Part shown: piece by piece, positions 13,937-25,300 of the stretch
Layout: the number at the start of each line of letters is the position of its first letter
Position numbering within the stretch: position 1 is the stretch's first letter
Assembly: GCA_022702545.1 (NCBI GenBank)
Contig: JAHRBC010000001.1
Coordinates: 2,852,001-2,916,000, forward strand
Source of the DNA: Phycomyces nitens
Lineage: Eukaryota > Mucoromycota > Mucoromycetes > Mucorales > Phycomycetaceae
Direction of reading: 5' to 3'
Length of the DNA stretch: 64,000 nucleotides
The notes under the pieces: generated by a model
What the model was told of the DNA's origin: nothing
The model's database searches: none
The model's input: the letters and a program-made list of their open reading frames with translations, nothing else
Program-made: the position numbers and the translations under genes

Positions 13937-14517
13937 CCATATCTTTTAAAGAGAAAGGCGAGGTTCATAATTTAGATCACTTTTTATTATTCTTTCCAAT
14001 TCATTTTTTTCGAGAGTCTATTTCTGTCATGTAGCCATGATTGTCTGGATCAGTAAAAGGTTTTTAAATGTAATATAGCAATTGTAGTTGAATCTGTCGA
14101 AAGCTTTGCTGATAGAATCTTTTTAAATGGGTATTCTAATGATGCCCTTCATGTATTTTGTAATCCCATCTTTAAATACCATTCATCTCTAGCAATAATA
14201 ATCTTGGATTTAATTACACAAATCTTTTATTATACAGACCCGGTTTTGTAATCCTTTTTATTATACGGCATTGTACCTCTTTATCAACATTATTCCCTCT
14301 GTGAACTTTACCAAATGATAATCCAGCCATATACAACAATAAAAGTCCTTTTCTCAATGGCCGAGTGTTTAGTACAATTATGATCATCTTTTTTCTATCG
14401 CTTTATTATGAAGGAGACATGTTAAAATGATTAAAGAGAGAAAAATAAACAGACTCGAGTATATCAATAAGTATAGCCGGAAATTAATAGCTTCATAATC
14501 TTTCAGTCATCCTTCAT
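13937..14517 (+). repeat. Terminal inverted repeat, outer left arm
   Basis: The sequence starting CCATATCTTTTAAAGAG closely matches 57244 onward on the plus strand, and matches the reverse complement of 21582-22172. Homology begins abruptly at 13937 and fades near 14517. Mismatches against the other arms are scattered, a few per hundred bases by eye, and many are transitions. This arm lacks the outer about 280 bases present in the other two copies, so it is truncated or the element ends are asymmetric. Confidence 0.75.
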
Positions 14518-15079
14518 TTGATAATGGAGAATAGATTTTGTGTTTCAAAAGATTTTATTTATGAGAATATATAATGTCAAGTTAAGTCAAGTCAAATAAG
14601 CATAATACAATAATACAATAATGGTAGGTATGGGTTCGTTTGTTGTTTTTGATTGGCTCTTGTCCTTTGCCTTGCTCAATCTTCTTCTTCTGCTTCCATT
14701 CAATCCTCGTTTTCCCGCATCGCAGCAGCTCGGTCTTCGGGCCATGTCACCACTCGGTCTTCCTGCACTGTCAAGGCCCAGTCTTCCGCTCTGTTCAATG
14801 TTAGTCTTTCTGCACAATTCAATGTTAGTCCTTTGGCGCCATTCAATGCAAGTCTTCTTTCTTTATCCAATCCAGGTCTTCTGCGCCATTCAGTCCAAAG
14901 TCTTTTTGCCTTGCTTGATCCTTGCTTGCTTTCTTTGCCCAATTTCAATTTCTTTGTTCATTCGGTACTTGTATTTTTACTTTGTTCAAGTTCATTGTCA
15001 AATTTTAACGGATTCCGTACATTCAATTTTTTTTTAAATGGTCGACAATTTGGAAACCAAGCCTCACAAGCGCCCTAGA

Positions 15080-15347
15080 GGAAAGAACATCTACTCATAT
15101 GCTTGCAACTCCCCTTAGGGCTATCTGTCCTACAGGCATAAGGTATTTCTTTTGCTGTATCCTATATAGCATCGTATGCCTTTAGTATATTTCCTTCTTA
15201 AGGGCCCGTTTTATTGGGCTATTCCAAAAGATGAAAATATACTAAAGGCATACGATGCTATATAGGATACAGCAAAAGAAATACCTTATGCCTGTAGGAC
15301 AGATAGCCCTAAGGGGAGTTGCAAGCACATGAATTGGTGTTCTTTCC
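15080..15347. mobile_element. Foldback/MITE-like insertion inside the left element
   Basis: Two nearly perfect inverted arms, 15080-15192 and 15234-15347, begin with GGAAAGAAC and are separated by only about 41 bases. The arms share GCTTGCAACTCCCCTTAGGG and the tract up to TTTAGTATATTT. The structure would form a stem of more than 100 bp. It interrupts an exon-like frame on the element's coding strand (QESS before, RALVRLGFQIVDHLKK after). No target duplication is obvious. Whether the right copy carries it is unknown, because the window ends before the equivalent site. Confidence 0.8.
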
Positions 15348-15649
15348 TGGAGGACTCCTGTGGACCATCGTCTTTCATTATATCATCTTTAACATTTTGG
15401 ACATCTAGGGAAAGATAATACATATATATTAGTACATGTTCTTCATCATAAATCACAAGAGATCAATAGGTACTTACAGTTCAAATTGTATAAAGGATGC
15501 TACCACCACTTTAACCACCGAAGGCGTCTTTCGAGAGATCTTCCTTCTTGCGGAGGGCGCCTTTTTTTAGCACTCCTCCTTTTTTTTCTTGATAGTTTGA
15601 AATTTCATTTCAATTCTTCTTTGAATCAAACTCATAATTGGATTCGTAA

Positions 15650-15950
15650 GGAACGGCATTGATCTTGTCATCAAACTCGGGAAGCAAACTCGGGAAGCAA
15701 ACTTGGAATCAAACTTGGAAATCAAACTTGGTACTGAACTCGGCTTTGGACTTGGCCTTGAACTCGGAAATCCAACTCGACATTGAACTCGGCTTCCAGA
15801 CCAGACATCAAACCATGCATTGGACTACACTAAACATTGCTTTGGACTTACCTTGAGCCATACATTGGACCTTGCAGCAAACATAGCACTGGACTTTGCA
15901 TTAAACTTTGCATTGGACTTGGAGTTGAACTTGGCATCGGAATTGGATTG
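15650..15950 (-). repeat. Degenerate 6/12-bp tandem repeat region (CTTGGA/ACTCGG type)
   Basis: The plus strand repeats short units such as AACTTGGAATCAAACTTGG and GAACTCGGCTTTGGACTTGG. The equivalent region of the right copy is about 63530-63830. On the element's coding strand it would encode a low-complexity, K/S/N/F-rich peptide in one frame. Confidence 0.6.
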
Positions 15951-17224
15951 AGCTCGACATTGGACTTTGGCAGGTGTAGATTTGGTATTCGGTTTTTGTA
16001 AGGTAGACATTTGGTTGACTTGACTTGAAAGATTTCTTGACTGTGAATTGTACCCCTTGCTTGATTTCAGTCTTCTATAATAATTTTGACAGTGAGTATT
16101 CATTATTGGTTAGAGTCAGCATTTCATAATTACCTTGACTGAGAATATTTATCCTGGGTTGAGCTTGACTTGAATTTCGGGGATCTCTTGTTGATCCCTG
16201 TTCATACACCGGCTGAAGTATGAACAGATTGTGTTCTTTGTTTTGTTGCCATGGATGATAGGATTTGACAGCCGGATTTTCTTCTTGATGTAAACGGGAC
16301 AGACGGTACACGAGGCAATGCAATCCACCACAGACACCACTTCCACCAGCAGGACCAGCAAGACTACCAGCAAAGGGAAAAGGGAACCGCCAACAGAAGC
16401 CATGTGCCACTCGAGTAATGTGTCAACCACAATGGGCTGGACAATCAACGGCAGACGGATGACCAGACTTGATTGACTCAAGGCCCTATACAGGCACAAA
16501 GGCACTGTAAGTCTTTGGGCGAGAGAAGTACGACTAGCGTACTCAACGGCCTGCCGTCAGCAAGAACCATTCTTCACTCTCACTGGCATCCTCCAGATGG
16601 TGTTCTCTTGTAGTACATAGGCCGGGATAAGGAAACTAAAAAACCATTTATATAGTTAGTATTTACCATAGCATAAGATACAGTATAATGGAACAAATAC
16701 TTATCTTAAGGGTTCTCCTTGATGCTGTCACAATCATACAGATTTGAGGGACAATACCATTTGGTGCCGTATCGCTGCTTGGGGTTCACACTGTTCTGTT
16801 GGGAGCGCCCTCGTAGATTGCTGGTAGCCTATAAAGTCCTGCCAGTGTCAGTGGTGTTTGTATGGATTGTCTTACCCCTGATTTTCTTGATGTCCCGTAT
16901 TTGATTTCTTGGTGAATCGGACGCTTCGTATATGTTCTTGATCGCAGTAGAGGTCCAAGTATCCCTTTACTCAGCCCAGCGAGATGGCGAGACTCTGGGC
17001 TGAATTCTCTTGAGTCGAATGGTTCCTTTGTTCTTGATGATGTCTTGTTTCGAGTTGTTGTACCGGTGATATTGAATGCGAATGGTGTCTTGAATGTTTC
17101 GTAAACCTGGGAAAGGGATACTTGTACATACTGGTCTCGATCATGCTCAGGGATTGCAGCCACGACAATTGAATCGTCTTGGATATCTTTTGTATCGTTT
17201 TATTTTGCCCTTGATTGGTAATCT

Positions 17225-17300
17225 GCAAGCTGACTTGGCTGTATAGGCTTCATTGGCTGTATAGGCTTCATTGGCTGTATTGGCTGTATGGATGAATGCA
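17225..17300 (-). repeat. 18-bp minisatellite, short allele (left element)
   Basis: On the minus strand the unit ACAGCCAATGAAGCCTAT is repeated about two to three times and encodes TANEAY. The equivalent tract in the right copy (62152-62250) has about five units of the related NTANEA/NTDNEA type, so the array has changed length between the two copies. Confidence 0.75.
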
Positions 17301-18980
17301 GCCGCCATCCCTTTGCAGAACATATTGTTGACGGAAGCAGTTGGTGTAAAGAGGACCACCTGAAACCAGCATCGATTTGTTGTTTTGTTGGCTGGTCGTA
17401 TCCGAGATATCTTGACCTGTGACAGAATTCTCGGGCCCATTGTTTGAAGTGGTCATTCTTGCGAGTTCATCGACGGAAAGATTGCTTCTCCTCAATGACA
17501 ACTGCCATATATAACACATGGACTTTTAGTTGTCAATCGGAACCTGCTACTGACAGAAGTAAGCATACTCTGCTCGGTCTGGTCAATCGGTTGATTGTTG
17601 CCCATCCAGACCAGTCATCATTCACTTCAAAGAGGTTGGCACGAAATCTGACTGCAGTTTTCTTGTATTGCTTCCAGCTGCCTTGGAATCCCATGCTTTC
17701 TCTCCCAGTGACAAGTACAGGACGGATTTTCGGAAGACTTGATGCGTACTTGTCACTGTTGCGATCGAACTACGGTTGGGGTGTCTGTAGAAATCACCTT
17801 GTTTTTGCCATCTCCGGTGATTGTGCTTGTCTGGGTGTGTGATTGCGTAGTTGGACCCAGGAACAGACTCAATCGTACCCCTGTAGCTGATCTTCCGTTA
17901 TGTCCGTGAGAAGCTTGTTGTTCTTGAGTTGCTTCTCGGAAACCTCTCGAGTGCATTGGCTCTATTCGACGGATTTACCACAATCCAATAGTAGACTCCT
18001 CATAGTCCGGAAAGGACCAATCAGAACCCGAAAGCAAGCTTATGAGATCTTGCAAGAGCCGGCAAAGGTCATCCAAAGACTCGAAAAGAATCCAACATGG
18101 AGACCAACTCGTTCGGTCCAGACATAACGGCGTAATGGACACCGTTGCCCCTCAGTATCCATTCTCCCTGGCTCAAGTACAAACCTCAAGCAACCAAGAC
18201 CTGATAACCAGATCCGCCAGACAAAGACCCAGCCAGCAACAACCTCCAGAACCGTTCTAGAGACTTGACCAACCAAACCACAATGTCTTAACCGGACCCA
18301 GAAACAAAGACCTCAGCGGCCCAATACATACCAGAACCATCTCTTCCAAATCTCGACCTCAGACCCGGAAGGAAGTCAACAAGAACCGGACGAACAGAGA
18401 GTTCAAGTCAACCCTACAGCAGTGCAAGCACCACCCTCGAATGTAGACAAACGACAAATACCAGAGGGAACCAGGATTGGAAACCAGTCTTGTACCACCG
18501 AATGCGACACTCCAATGTAGATCTCCACAATCTACCTTCTCTTTACTATCTATGCCAAGTCAAGAACTCGGAACCAAACTGCCAGGTGGGACGTGGTGTC
18601 AACCTCTAAAGAGATCGATAAGCCAGCCCGTTCGAGTCTGTAACAGCAGGAACCAAACGTAAAGAGGCTACCTCATGGCTTAACTGAAAGAGACAATGTG
18701 AATCACCACAAAGACCAACAGAAAAGTACCATGAAAGGTCCGGTCACTCGAGCATCTCCATGAAGCTTCAGAAGCTTCAGAATCAACCTTTGTTACCGGC
18801 CGCGTCTGACTGGCACCAGGGCCAGCAGACAGATGATGCGTCCACTTGGTGAAACGTACGAGCCTTGGGTCTAGATATCAAAACTTCAGAACGATCGGTT
18901 TCGCAGATTCCTTACTGCACTTTAGACCCGAGGGTCAAAGTGAGCTCAGTCACCACTAGCCAACTATCCTCATCTCGAAA

Positions 18981-20903
18981 TCACTGACCGACCTTTGGTC
19001 GGAGGGCGTACTTCAGGAGCTTCTTAGAATCATCCTTGGGGACAAGTACTTTTCCTGGCTCGTCAAATTCAGCCACCTCACACTTGCGCGCAAAACGAGA
19101 AGTGTTTAGCCTAACATGGATAGGCTGGACGACACGAGCTGTCTCGGGCTCTTCCTCAGCATCCTTTACCTCTTTGCTGCTGGATGCAGCAACAGGCTTG
19201 GGAGCCTTAGCCTTCACTGGGAAAGGTACCTTGAATTGATCTTCAGGACCCTTGGAAGGTTTTCCCTTGACTGAAAAAGGTGCTTTGAACTGCCCTTCAG
19301 GAGCCTTTCCCTTATCACGGCTGGCTGCCGCAACAGGTGCTGGCTTTTGAGAAGTGCAGTCTTTCACAGCCTTATCCTTCTCGGTGCTAAGATCCACAGG
19401 CTTGAACACCTTTGCAAGCATGCTATTGGAATAAGCAGCTCTGCTCTCCAGCTTTGCGGTGGCAGCTCTAGCCTGATCAAGGATCTTTTGACTGGCGGGC
19501 GAAATGACCTTGGATCGACCCTTGGGTTTGGTAAACACCATTGGATGCTCCTCGGTCTCATCATCCCCGTCGGCACCTGCCATCAGCCCTCGCATGCAGG
19601 GTCGCTCCTGCTTCTTGCCCAGTACGTCGGCAATGCTGTCTTTGTCGCTAGGGTTTTCCTGGGCCAAGAAGTCACTAACCAGCGTTGATCGGTACTTACC
19701 GACTCTCGCACCATCGTCAGCAACCTTCTGCGGCACACAGGTTGGACCTTTGTTCGTAACAAAATCCATGCCTGCTGGCTGGGAGGGACCAAGCAGGCTG
19801 TCCACCGACACGGATTTTTGGGCGGGAACCACGGACTCTTCGCCACAAGAGGGATCGGGCATCACCGCATCATCGTTTTCTTGACCCATGGCAACATCGT
19901 CAATGTCCATGGGTTCGGAACATCCTGTGGAGTGAACGTGTCCGGAAATGCCACCAAGTGAAAGAGATCTTTGTGGGGTGATCTCTTCGTCTGAATCCAT
20001 AACATCATCAAAGATATCATTTGGATTCACAGTATCAATCTCCATTGGCTCAAAAAGAGCCGCAGGAACGGTCTCGCAACCGTGAGTCTCCCCTTGCTCA
20101 AAGGCTTGGAGATCGTCGACCGACCAGCCCATCGGCTTTCCTCCATCCAATTCAACAGGTTGCACAGGATCCAGGGAGTAGTGCTCATCGGGCGAGCATC
20201 TTCCGGCAGGTGCATCTGCCTTGACTTGGACTTCAGGAGCCTCTGGAGACGAATCGCCAAGAGACTCTGTAGAAAAGCTGTTAAACTCCTCATCCATCAT
20301 CTCGTCCAGGAACTTGGCATAGGCCCTCAGCTTCCTGAGTTCCTCTGAGGATTGACTGTCCCAGAAGAAGTCGAGCTGTACGTTGGGCTCAGTCTCTTCA
20401 CAGCTCTCCGTAAGCTCATTAGACACACCTTCGTTCAGAGGAGCATGGGTTTCCCCATCAGTACCAGCCACGCCGTTGACTGGGAACACCATTACGGAGC
20501 TGTCACCATTTGCTACAAAAGAGTAACAACGGTGTGGGATGTATCCCCGAAAGTCTGCAACAAAGGATGAAGAAGACTCCCCTACATCAATGGATTCCAT
20601 ACCCAAAGACGAACAAGCAGATTCCAAGGAATCCGCACAGTTTGACACATGGCCAAGGGTTGTCTGGCTTGTGTCCTTGATGTGACCTTCGACCAGGCCA
20701 TCATCATCAAAGCGGGTCTTGTTTACTGGGGCAGCGTCCATGCCGAGTGCAGAGGGACGTCTTCGAGCAGGTTTGGCCATGCTGAAAGCAGAGGGCAAAG
20801 GAGAAGCGGCCAACATCATCATGGGGACAATGAGGCAAAGTGGGGCAACAATAGAGTAAAGCCATTTGGCTGTTTGGAGAGCGTTGTAAAGCTTTGGGTG
20901 CAT
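18981..20903 (-). CDS. Orphan element-encoded protein, 640 aa, left copy
   Basis: Uninterrupted frame of 641 codons; the frame stays open to 20948, but the TATA-like box (about 20957-20970) favours the Met at 20903, which begins MHPKLYNALQTAKWLYS. The N-terminus has a hydrophobic segment (LYSIVAPLCLIVPMMMLAAS), either signal-peptide-like or a TM anchor, followed by a basic stretch MAKPARRRPS. If translation begins at that later Met, the membrane segment is lost. The middle is acidic and Ser-rich (DEMMDEEFNS, DSDEEITPQ). The C-terminal third is Lys/Pro/Ala-rich with a duplicated GQFKAPFSVKGK / DQFKVPFPVKAK motif, and ends KKLLKYALRPKVGQ. I do not recognise the family. The ORF differs from the right copy at only about ten residues, with no frame damage. 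Confidence 0.75.
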   Translation of the reverse strand: MHPKLYNALQTAKWLYSIVAPLCLIVPMMMLAASPLPSAFSMAKPARRRPSALGMDAAPVNKTRFDDDGLVEGHIKDTSQTTLGHVSNCADSLESACSSLGMESIDVGESSSSFVADFRGYIPHRCYSFVANGDSSVMVFPVNGVAGTDGETHAPLNEGVSNELTESCEETEPNVQLDFFWDSQSSEELRKLRAYAKFLDEMMDEEFNSFSTESLGDSSPEAPEVQVKADAPAGRCSPDEHYSLDPVQPVELDGGKPMGWSVDDLQAFEQGETHGCETVPAALFEPMEIDTVNPNDIFDDVMDSDEEITPQRSLSLGGISGHVHSTGCSEPMDIDDVAMGQENDDAVMPDPSCGEESVVPAQKSVSVDSLLGPSQPAGMDFVTNKGPTCVPQKVADDGARVGKYRSTLVSDFLAQENPSDKDSIADVLGKKQERPCMRGLMAGADGDDETEEHPMVFTKPKGRSKVISPASQKILDQARAATAKLESRAAYSNSMLAKVFKPVDLSTEKDKAVKDCTSQKPAPVAAASRDKGKAPEGQFKAPFSVKGKPSKGPEDQFKVPFPVKAKAPKPVAASSSKEVKDAEEEPETARVVQPIHVRLNTSRFARKCEVAEFDEPGKVLVPKDDSKKLLKYALRPKVGQ

Positions 20904-20954
20904 TTTATATAAACAACTTGAGAAACAGAGAAAAGGGAAAATTGTCAAGACGTC

Positions 20955-20972
20955 TCTTTTTTATATAAAAAA
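20955..20972 (-). promoter_or_regulatory. TATA-like box for the element ORF (left copy)
   Basis: The minus strand reads TTTTATATAAAAAA about 55-65 bases upstream of the preferred start at 20903. The right copy has the same box with one extra TA dinucleotide at about 58441-58454. Spacing and conservation in both copies support a promoter role. Confidence 0.5.
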
Positions 20973-21581
20973 AAGGCGTTTTTGATTGCATCAGCAATAT
21001 CCTTGGCGTGATTATGAAACAGATTAATCCCAAAAGACCATGCTTATCTCTATATTTTACTGCTTTCGGCAACAGTTCGTGGGAGTCATGGCAACGATTC
21101 GTGGAAACTAAGGTGACGTGATTGATCTATTAGCTGTAATTAATTCCATGTAAAAATGCGTGTAACATCGTGTCAAAATGAACTGTGATGGTAGAGTGTT
21201 TTATTGATTATGAGCGAGAAGTAGTCGTTGAGAAAGTAAAGAAGTCAAGAAGTCAAGAAGTCAAGAAAATTAGACTTGTTGGTGTTCCTGTAACATTAAA
21301 AAGTCCAAGAAGAGCGATTTTGTACTTTGTTTTGTTACGCCGAAATGGTCTGTGCGTTGCTAGGATGAAAGGTGAATTAGGAACACACGAATAATTTGGC
21401 AGTCACTTAAGTCTACTTTAATGAGTAGCTGAGAAAAAGGGTAATTTTGACTAACACAATCAGCATTAGGATGCAACATCACAGTAAAAAATCTCATTAA
21501 GATGAGAGACAGCTATAGTAAATATCAAAGCAAATAAGAATAAGTACTACCTATTAATTATATGTGAGTGAGTATATTTTG

Positions 21582-22172
21582 GAAGGATGTTGGACCCATT
21601 ACAAAGTTATTGAGCTTGTTAATCCCCAACTATACTTGTTGATATACTCGAGTCTGTTTATTTTTCTCTCTTTAATAATTTTAACATGTCTCCTTCATAA
21701 TAAAGCGATAGAAAAAAGATGATCATAATTGTACTAAGCACTCGGTCATTGAGAAAAGGACTTTTATTGTTGTATACGACTGGATTATCATTTGATAAAG
21801 TTCACAGAGGGAATAATGTTGATAAAGAGGTACAATGCTGTATAACAAAAAGGATTACAAAACCGGGTCTGTATAATAAAAGCTTTGTGTAATTAAATCC
21901 AAGATTATTATTGCTAGAGATGAATGGTATTTAAAGATGGGATTACAAAATACATGAAGGGCATCATTAGAATACCCATTTAAAAAGATTCTATCAGCAA
22001 AGCTTTCGACAGATTCAACTACAATTGCTATATTACATTTAAAAACCTTTTACTGATCCAGACAATCATGGCTACATGACAGAAATAGACTCTCAAAAAA
22101 AATGAATTGGAAAGAATAATGAAAAGAAGTGATCTAAACGATGAACCTCACCTTTCTCTATAAAAGATATGG
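21582..22172 (-). repeat. Terminal inverted repeat, inner arm of the left element
   Basis: This is the inverted partner of 13937-14517 and the inverted counterpart of 57244-57830. It contains no long ORF. Homology to the right copy continues outward to about 22452 but is missing from the 13937 arm. Confidence 0.75.
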
Positions 22173-22452
22173 ACGATAATATTTATCAAGTTTAATTCAA
22201 CATTCAACACCAAAACATTTAATAGAGGCTCTGAACAAAGAATGAACAAGTATAAATGTGCTTGTCCTATATTGAGTAAATTACTTGTTTTTATTATAGA
22301 GTCTACAAAAGATATACTCTATCTCTTTAGATTTCTAGATTGATCACTTGTATAGATCAAGAATAAGATCAATGCAAAAACACACCTTTCGGTTACACCT
22401 TAAAACAAATTTTACAGCTGCTCAATGCTTTTATTGTAACCACGTATATCAC

Positions 22453-25300
22453 TTGGGCTTCTACCACAATTTGACGAAATATATCTAAAGTTTGATATTA
22501 TTTTCAAACTGATTATTACTAATCCCCCGTTATTTGATAGCGGTAAAAATAATTATTACAGGATTTTATTTAAAGCCTATTCAACAATCTATCATAAACG
22601 CCTTTGCTTTTTTGTTTGTGCCATTAAGTGGTTATCTCTAGATAGGCATGTGAATATGGGCTATCGTATTCTCACATGAAATCATAACCATTTAGTAATT
22701 TAAGAATTGAACAGTAATTAAAATAAGATACACAAATGCTCGTATTGATTTAACTTGGTAGAGGTTTAAAGAATCGCCAATGATAATATTCTGATTACAT
22801 TGAGTGTATGTTTAATGATATTGTCAGATATTATTAATTAACTGGTTAATGTTAAAGCTTCTAAAGAAATGTCTTTAAAATATATAATTAGGTTTATTTT
22901 ATCCAGAATATGGTTTGGACTTGTCTTATATTGGGAATAGATAGCTTGCACCAGATTCAAGATACTTGAAAATATTTATGTCTATAAAAGTAACCGCATA
23001 ATAGTAATAATACACTGTTTATTTTTATTAACGGTACCGTATTGTAGTGTTTTCCTTTATATTTAGCTTATATGTGATTACTTGATAGTTACTTTTTAAG
23101 ATTATTAATTTATATATATCTTAATCATTGCCAAAATAAGTTTATATTTAATAAATGTCTGTATCTGACTATATATCAAAAGTAAATAAAATAATAATTA
23201 TTTAGTGACCCATGGTTTTGTATAACAAATATATTTCCAAAGTTTTTTTTTTCAAGCTTGTTGTAATATGCTGCTGTTTTCATTTATATACAAAGTGCAT
23301 GCTATTAATATTTTTTTATTTATTCATTGCCAACTCTTTATTATTTTGTTATTTAACCGGTTCATTTTCCATATGACATCTCATTTCTTCTATCCCATAC
23401 ACCTGATAAACACATTATCAGCTAGCCATTTAAAATTTTATTAAAACTGAATGTAATAAATACTATTAATACCTTTTATATTCATTGATCTCTTGAGATA
23501 ATATTGATACAAGTTTTTGTATTTGATTAAGATGCGAAATTACTATCCAATCAAAATCACTATACACTATTTCTTTGGATTAGATCTTTTGCGTTTCTTT
23601 CTAGATTTTACCCAAAGTGATAAAGTAGACCTCTTAAAGACTAGAAAATAATTCTGCTGCAAAAAAAAAACAAGCATTATCTTGGTTTAAATACTTTGTG
23701 ATTATAACATATCCAAGGTCGTATAATCAGTCTAAGACGGCAAGATTATGTACAAGTCTATCAAGAAATTTGGACAGATACAAGGAAAATACCATCCTTT
23801 TGTGACCACATCTGGTTTGATCTCAAATGACATTTCTGAAAAATAGCTGCACATAGTTGAAAAGCCATGAACAGGAATGAGATCTGTGCACCCACAGAAT
23901 ACAGCTTTCCATACATTAATCGTTCCAAAGCTCATGAAACGGACCCCTTTAGTTTTATCTTTTTTTTTTCAGCCAACCAACAAATTTTCCAAATAGCAGA
24001 AAATGTAAAGCAAATGGGCATTTTTCCAAAATTAACTATCGAATACAAAAAAAAAAAAGAAAAAGATGGTACGATAGAGGCTACAGAACCAAAATGTGAT
24101 CTCTCAAAAATAACAACAGCAATGTGATGGTAAATAGCATCTTGACAAACTTCGACACTAACCCATGATATAATTAACTTTAAAATCATAGGTAAGACAA
24201 AAGGAGATACCTACATATTATGAGGCAAAACAGGCACAATCGTATCAAGAATTATGCCTTTTTAGGCAAAATATACATTCCAAAGATCTATTATTATTAT
24301 TATTTTTATAGCTTTAATGATTCAAGTCATCATAAATTACTACAAGAACTACAATGATTATTCTTGCAAAGTATATTAGTTAAACGATCTACTGGGCAGA
24401 ATACTTGGGAACTAGAATTATTTTCACAAGCCGAGAATCATTGACAGATATATTCATCCCTTTACTAGTATATGGTCTATAGAAATAAAAGTCCTACTTG
24501 TATATTATAGACCATATATTTTGCCTTGACTTGCTTGCTAGAGTGCAATAGCATGTCTATAGCTAGACAATTAAGTAGCGGGTCGTCTATCTATAGTTTA
24601 TCATCAACCAAACTTGGAGACATATCTCTGTAAATCCCTAGCTGTGCTCTTATAATGAAAAGCCTTTGACATTCTATACCATTTACTATAAAAACATCCA
24701 ATTTTATGAAATTATTTGTGTCAAAAAGTATAGTTAAATATGATAAATGGTTGTAATCTTTGTTATCCAGAATGCCATGAAAAAAAAAACTATGAAACAA
24801 GTATACAATTTTGCATTACACTGAATGTGAGAAGCACGGAACAATATGATGCTTTCAAGGGTCTGTTTCAGCTTGACGACTCTGTAATAGCATCATGCAA
24901 AAAATACTCGAGGATTTTGATACTTATCATCGGTCTAGGTCTTTGCAGTATAAATTTATAAAATATTATGGCATGATTCTTGCCAAATTTGAAAGGTCTG
25001 AACTTTTCTAAAGCATACAAACAATTCAAAATAACCATTATAATTACGGCTATTATGTAATTACGAATAGAATTCTATCGAATATTAGAGACCACAAAAT
25101 AAATAAAAAAACGACAAAAAATTGGTGGTATTTGGGAGCCAGGCACAATAATCAGGTGATGTTCTAAATTGCCAGAGATAGCATGTTGAATAAATGCTTG
25201 TGGTCAGAAACACAGGACATGTTTAAGCAAAAATATCCAAAAAGGATAAACAAAATCTCCATGATAGTCTATATCAGCTTGAAACTAGGAAATTCTAAAT
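22453..25300. other. Very AT-rich intergenic region
   Basis: No supportable gene. Short open frames (for example 23867-24127) are compatible with chance or decayed sequence. A small perfect stem, TATATGGTCTA paired with TAGACCATATA, lies at about 24471-24511. Confidence 0.4.

Larger units (their letters stand above)
14600..18960 (-). pseudogene. Decayed second coding region of the left element (unidentified, spliced-looking)
   Basis: Minus-strand open stretches with coding-like composition occur at 17956-17753, 17519-17268, 17163-16786, 16410-16133 and 16103-15825. They are separated by frame changes and stops. Intron-like borders are visible near 16132-16074, matching 63353-63411 of the right copy (CTAAC branch sequence and a TATAG acceptor), and before the exon DVQNVKDDIMKDDGPQESS (about 15411-15355). 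The 3' part (15950-15650 and 15030-14650) consists of degenerate short repeats encoding patterns such as KFNSKSNAKFNAKS. No known domain is recognised. One-base differences from the right copy shift frames, so at least one copy is non-functional. Confidence 0.45.
13937..22452 (-). mobile_element. Long-TIR element of unknown class, left copy (about 8.5 kb)
   Basis: The copy is delimited by a TIR arm at 13937-14517 and its inverted partner at 21582-22172. The right end extends a further about 280 bases, as judged from the second copy at 56978 onward. Read on the minus strand the order is: TIR/leader, TATA box, an intact 640-codon ORF (20903-18981), about 4 kb of broken spliced-looking frames, degenerate short tandem repeats, and the second TIR. 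I recognise no DDE transposase, reverse transcriptase, integrase or tyrosine recombinase. No target-site duplication is clear. The copy carries its own foldback insertion at 15080-15347. Autonomy and mechanism are unknown. Confidence 0.65.

Noticed and set aside
17444..18660. Plus-strand open frames in the left element as genes
   Set aside because: They mirror the opposite strand of the element's spliced-looking region, whose minus-strand frames have better composition and intron signals.
20649..20912. Antisense ORFs within the 640-codon gene (both copies)
   Set aside because: Shadows of the long ORF; they exist in both copies only because the sequence is nearly identical.
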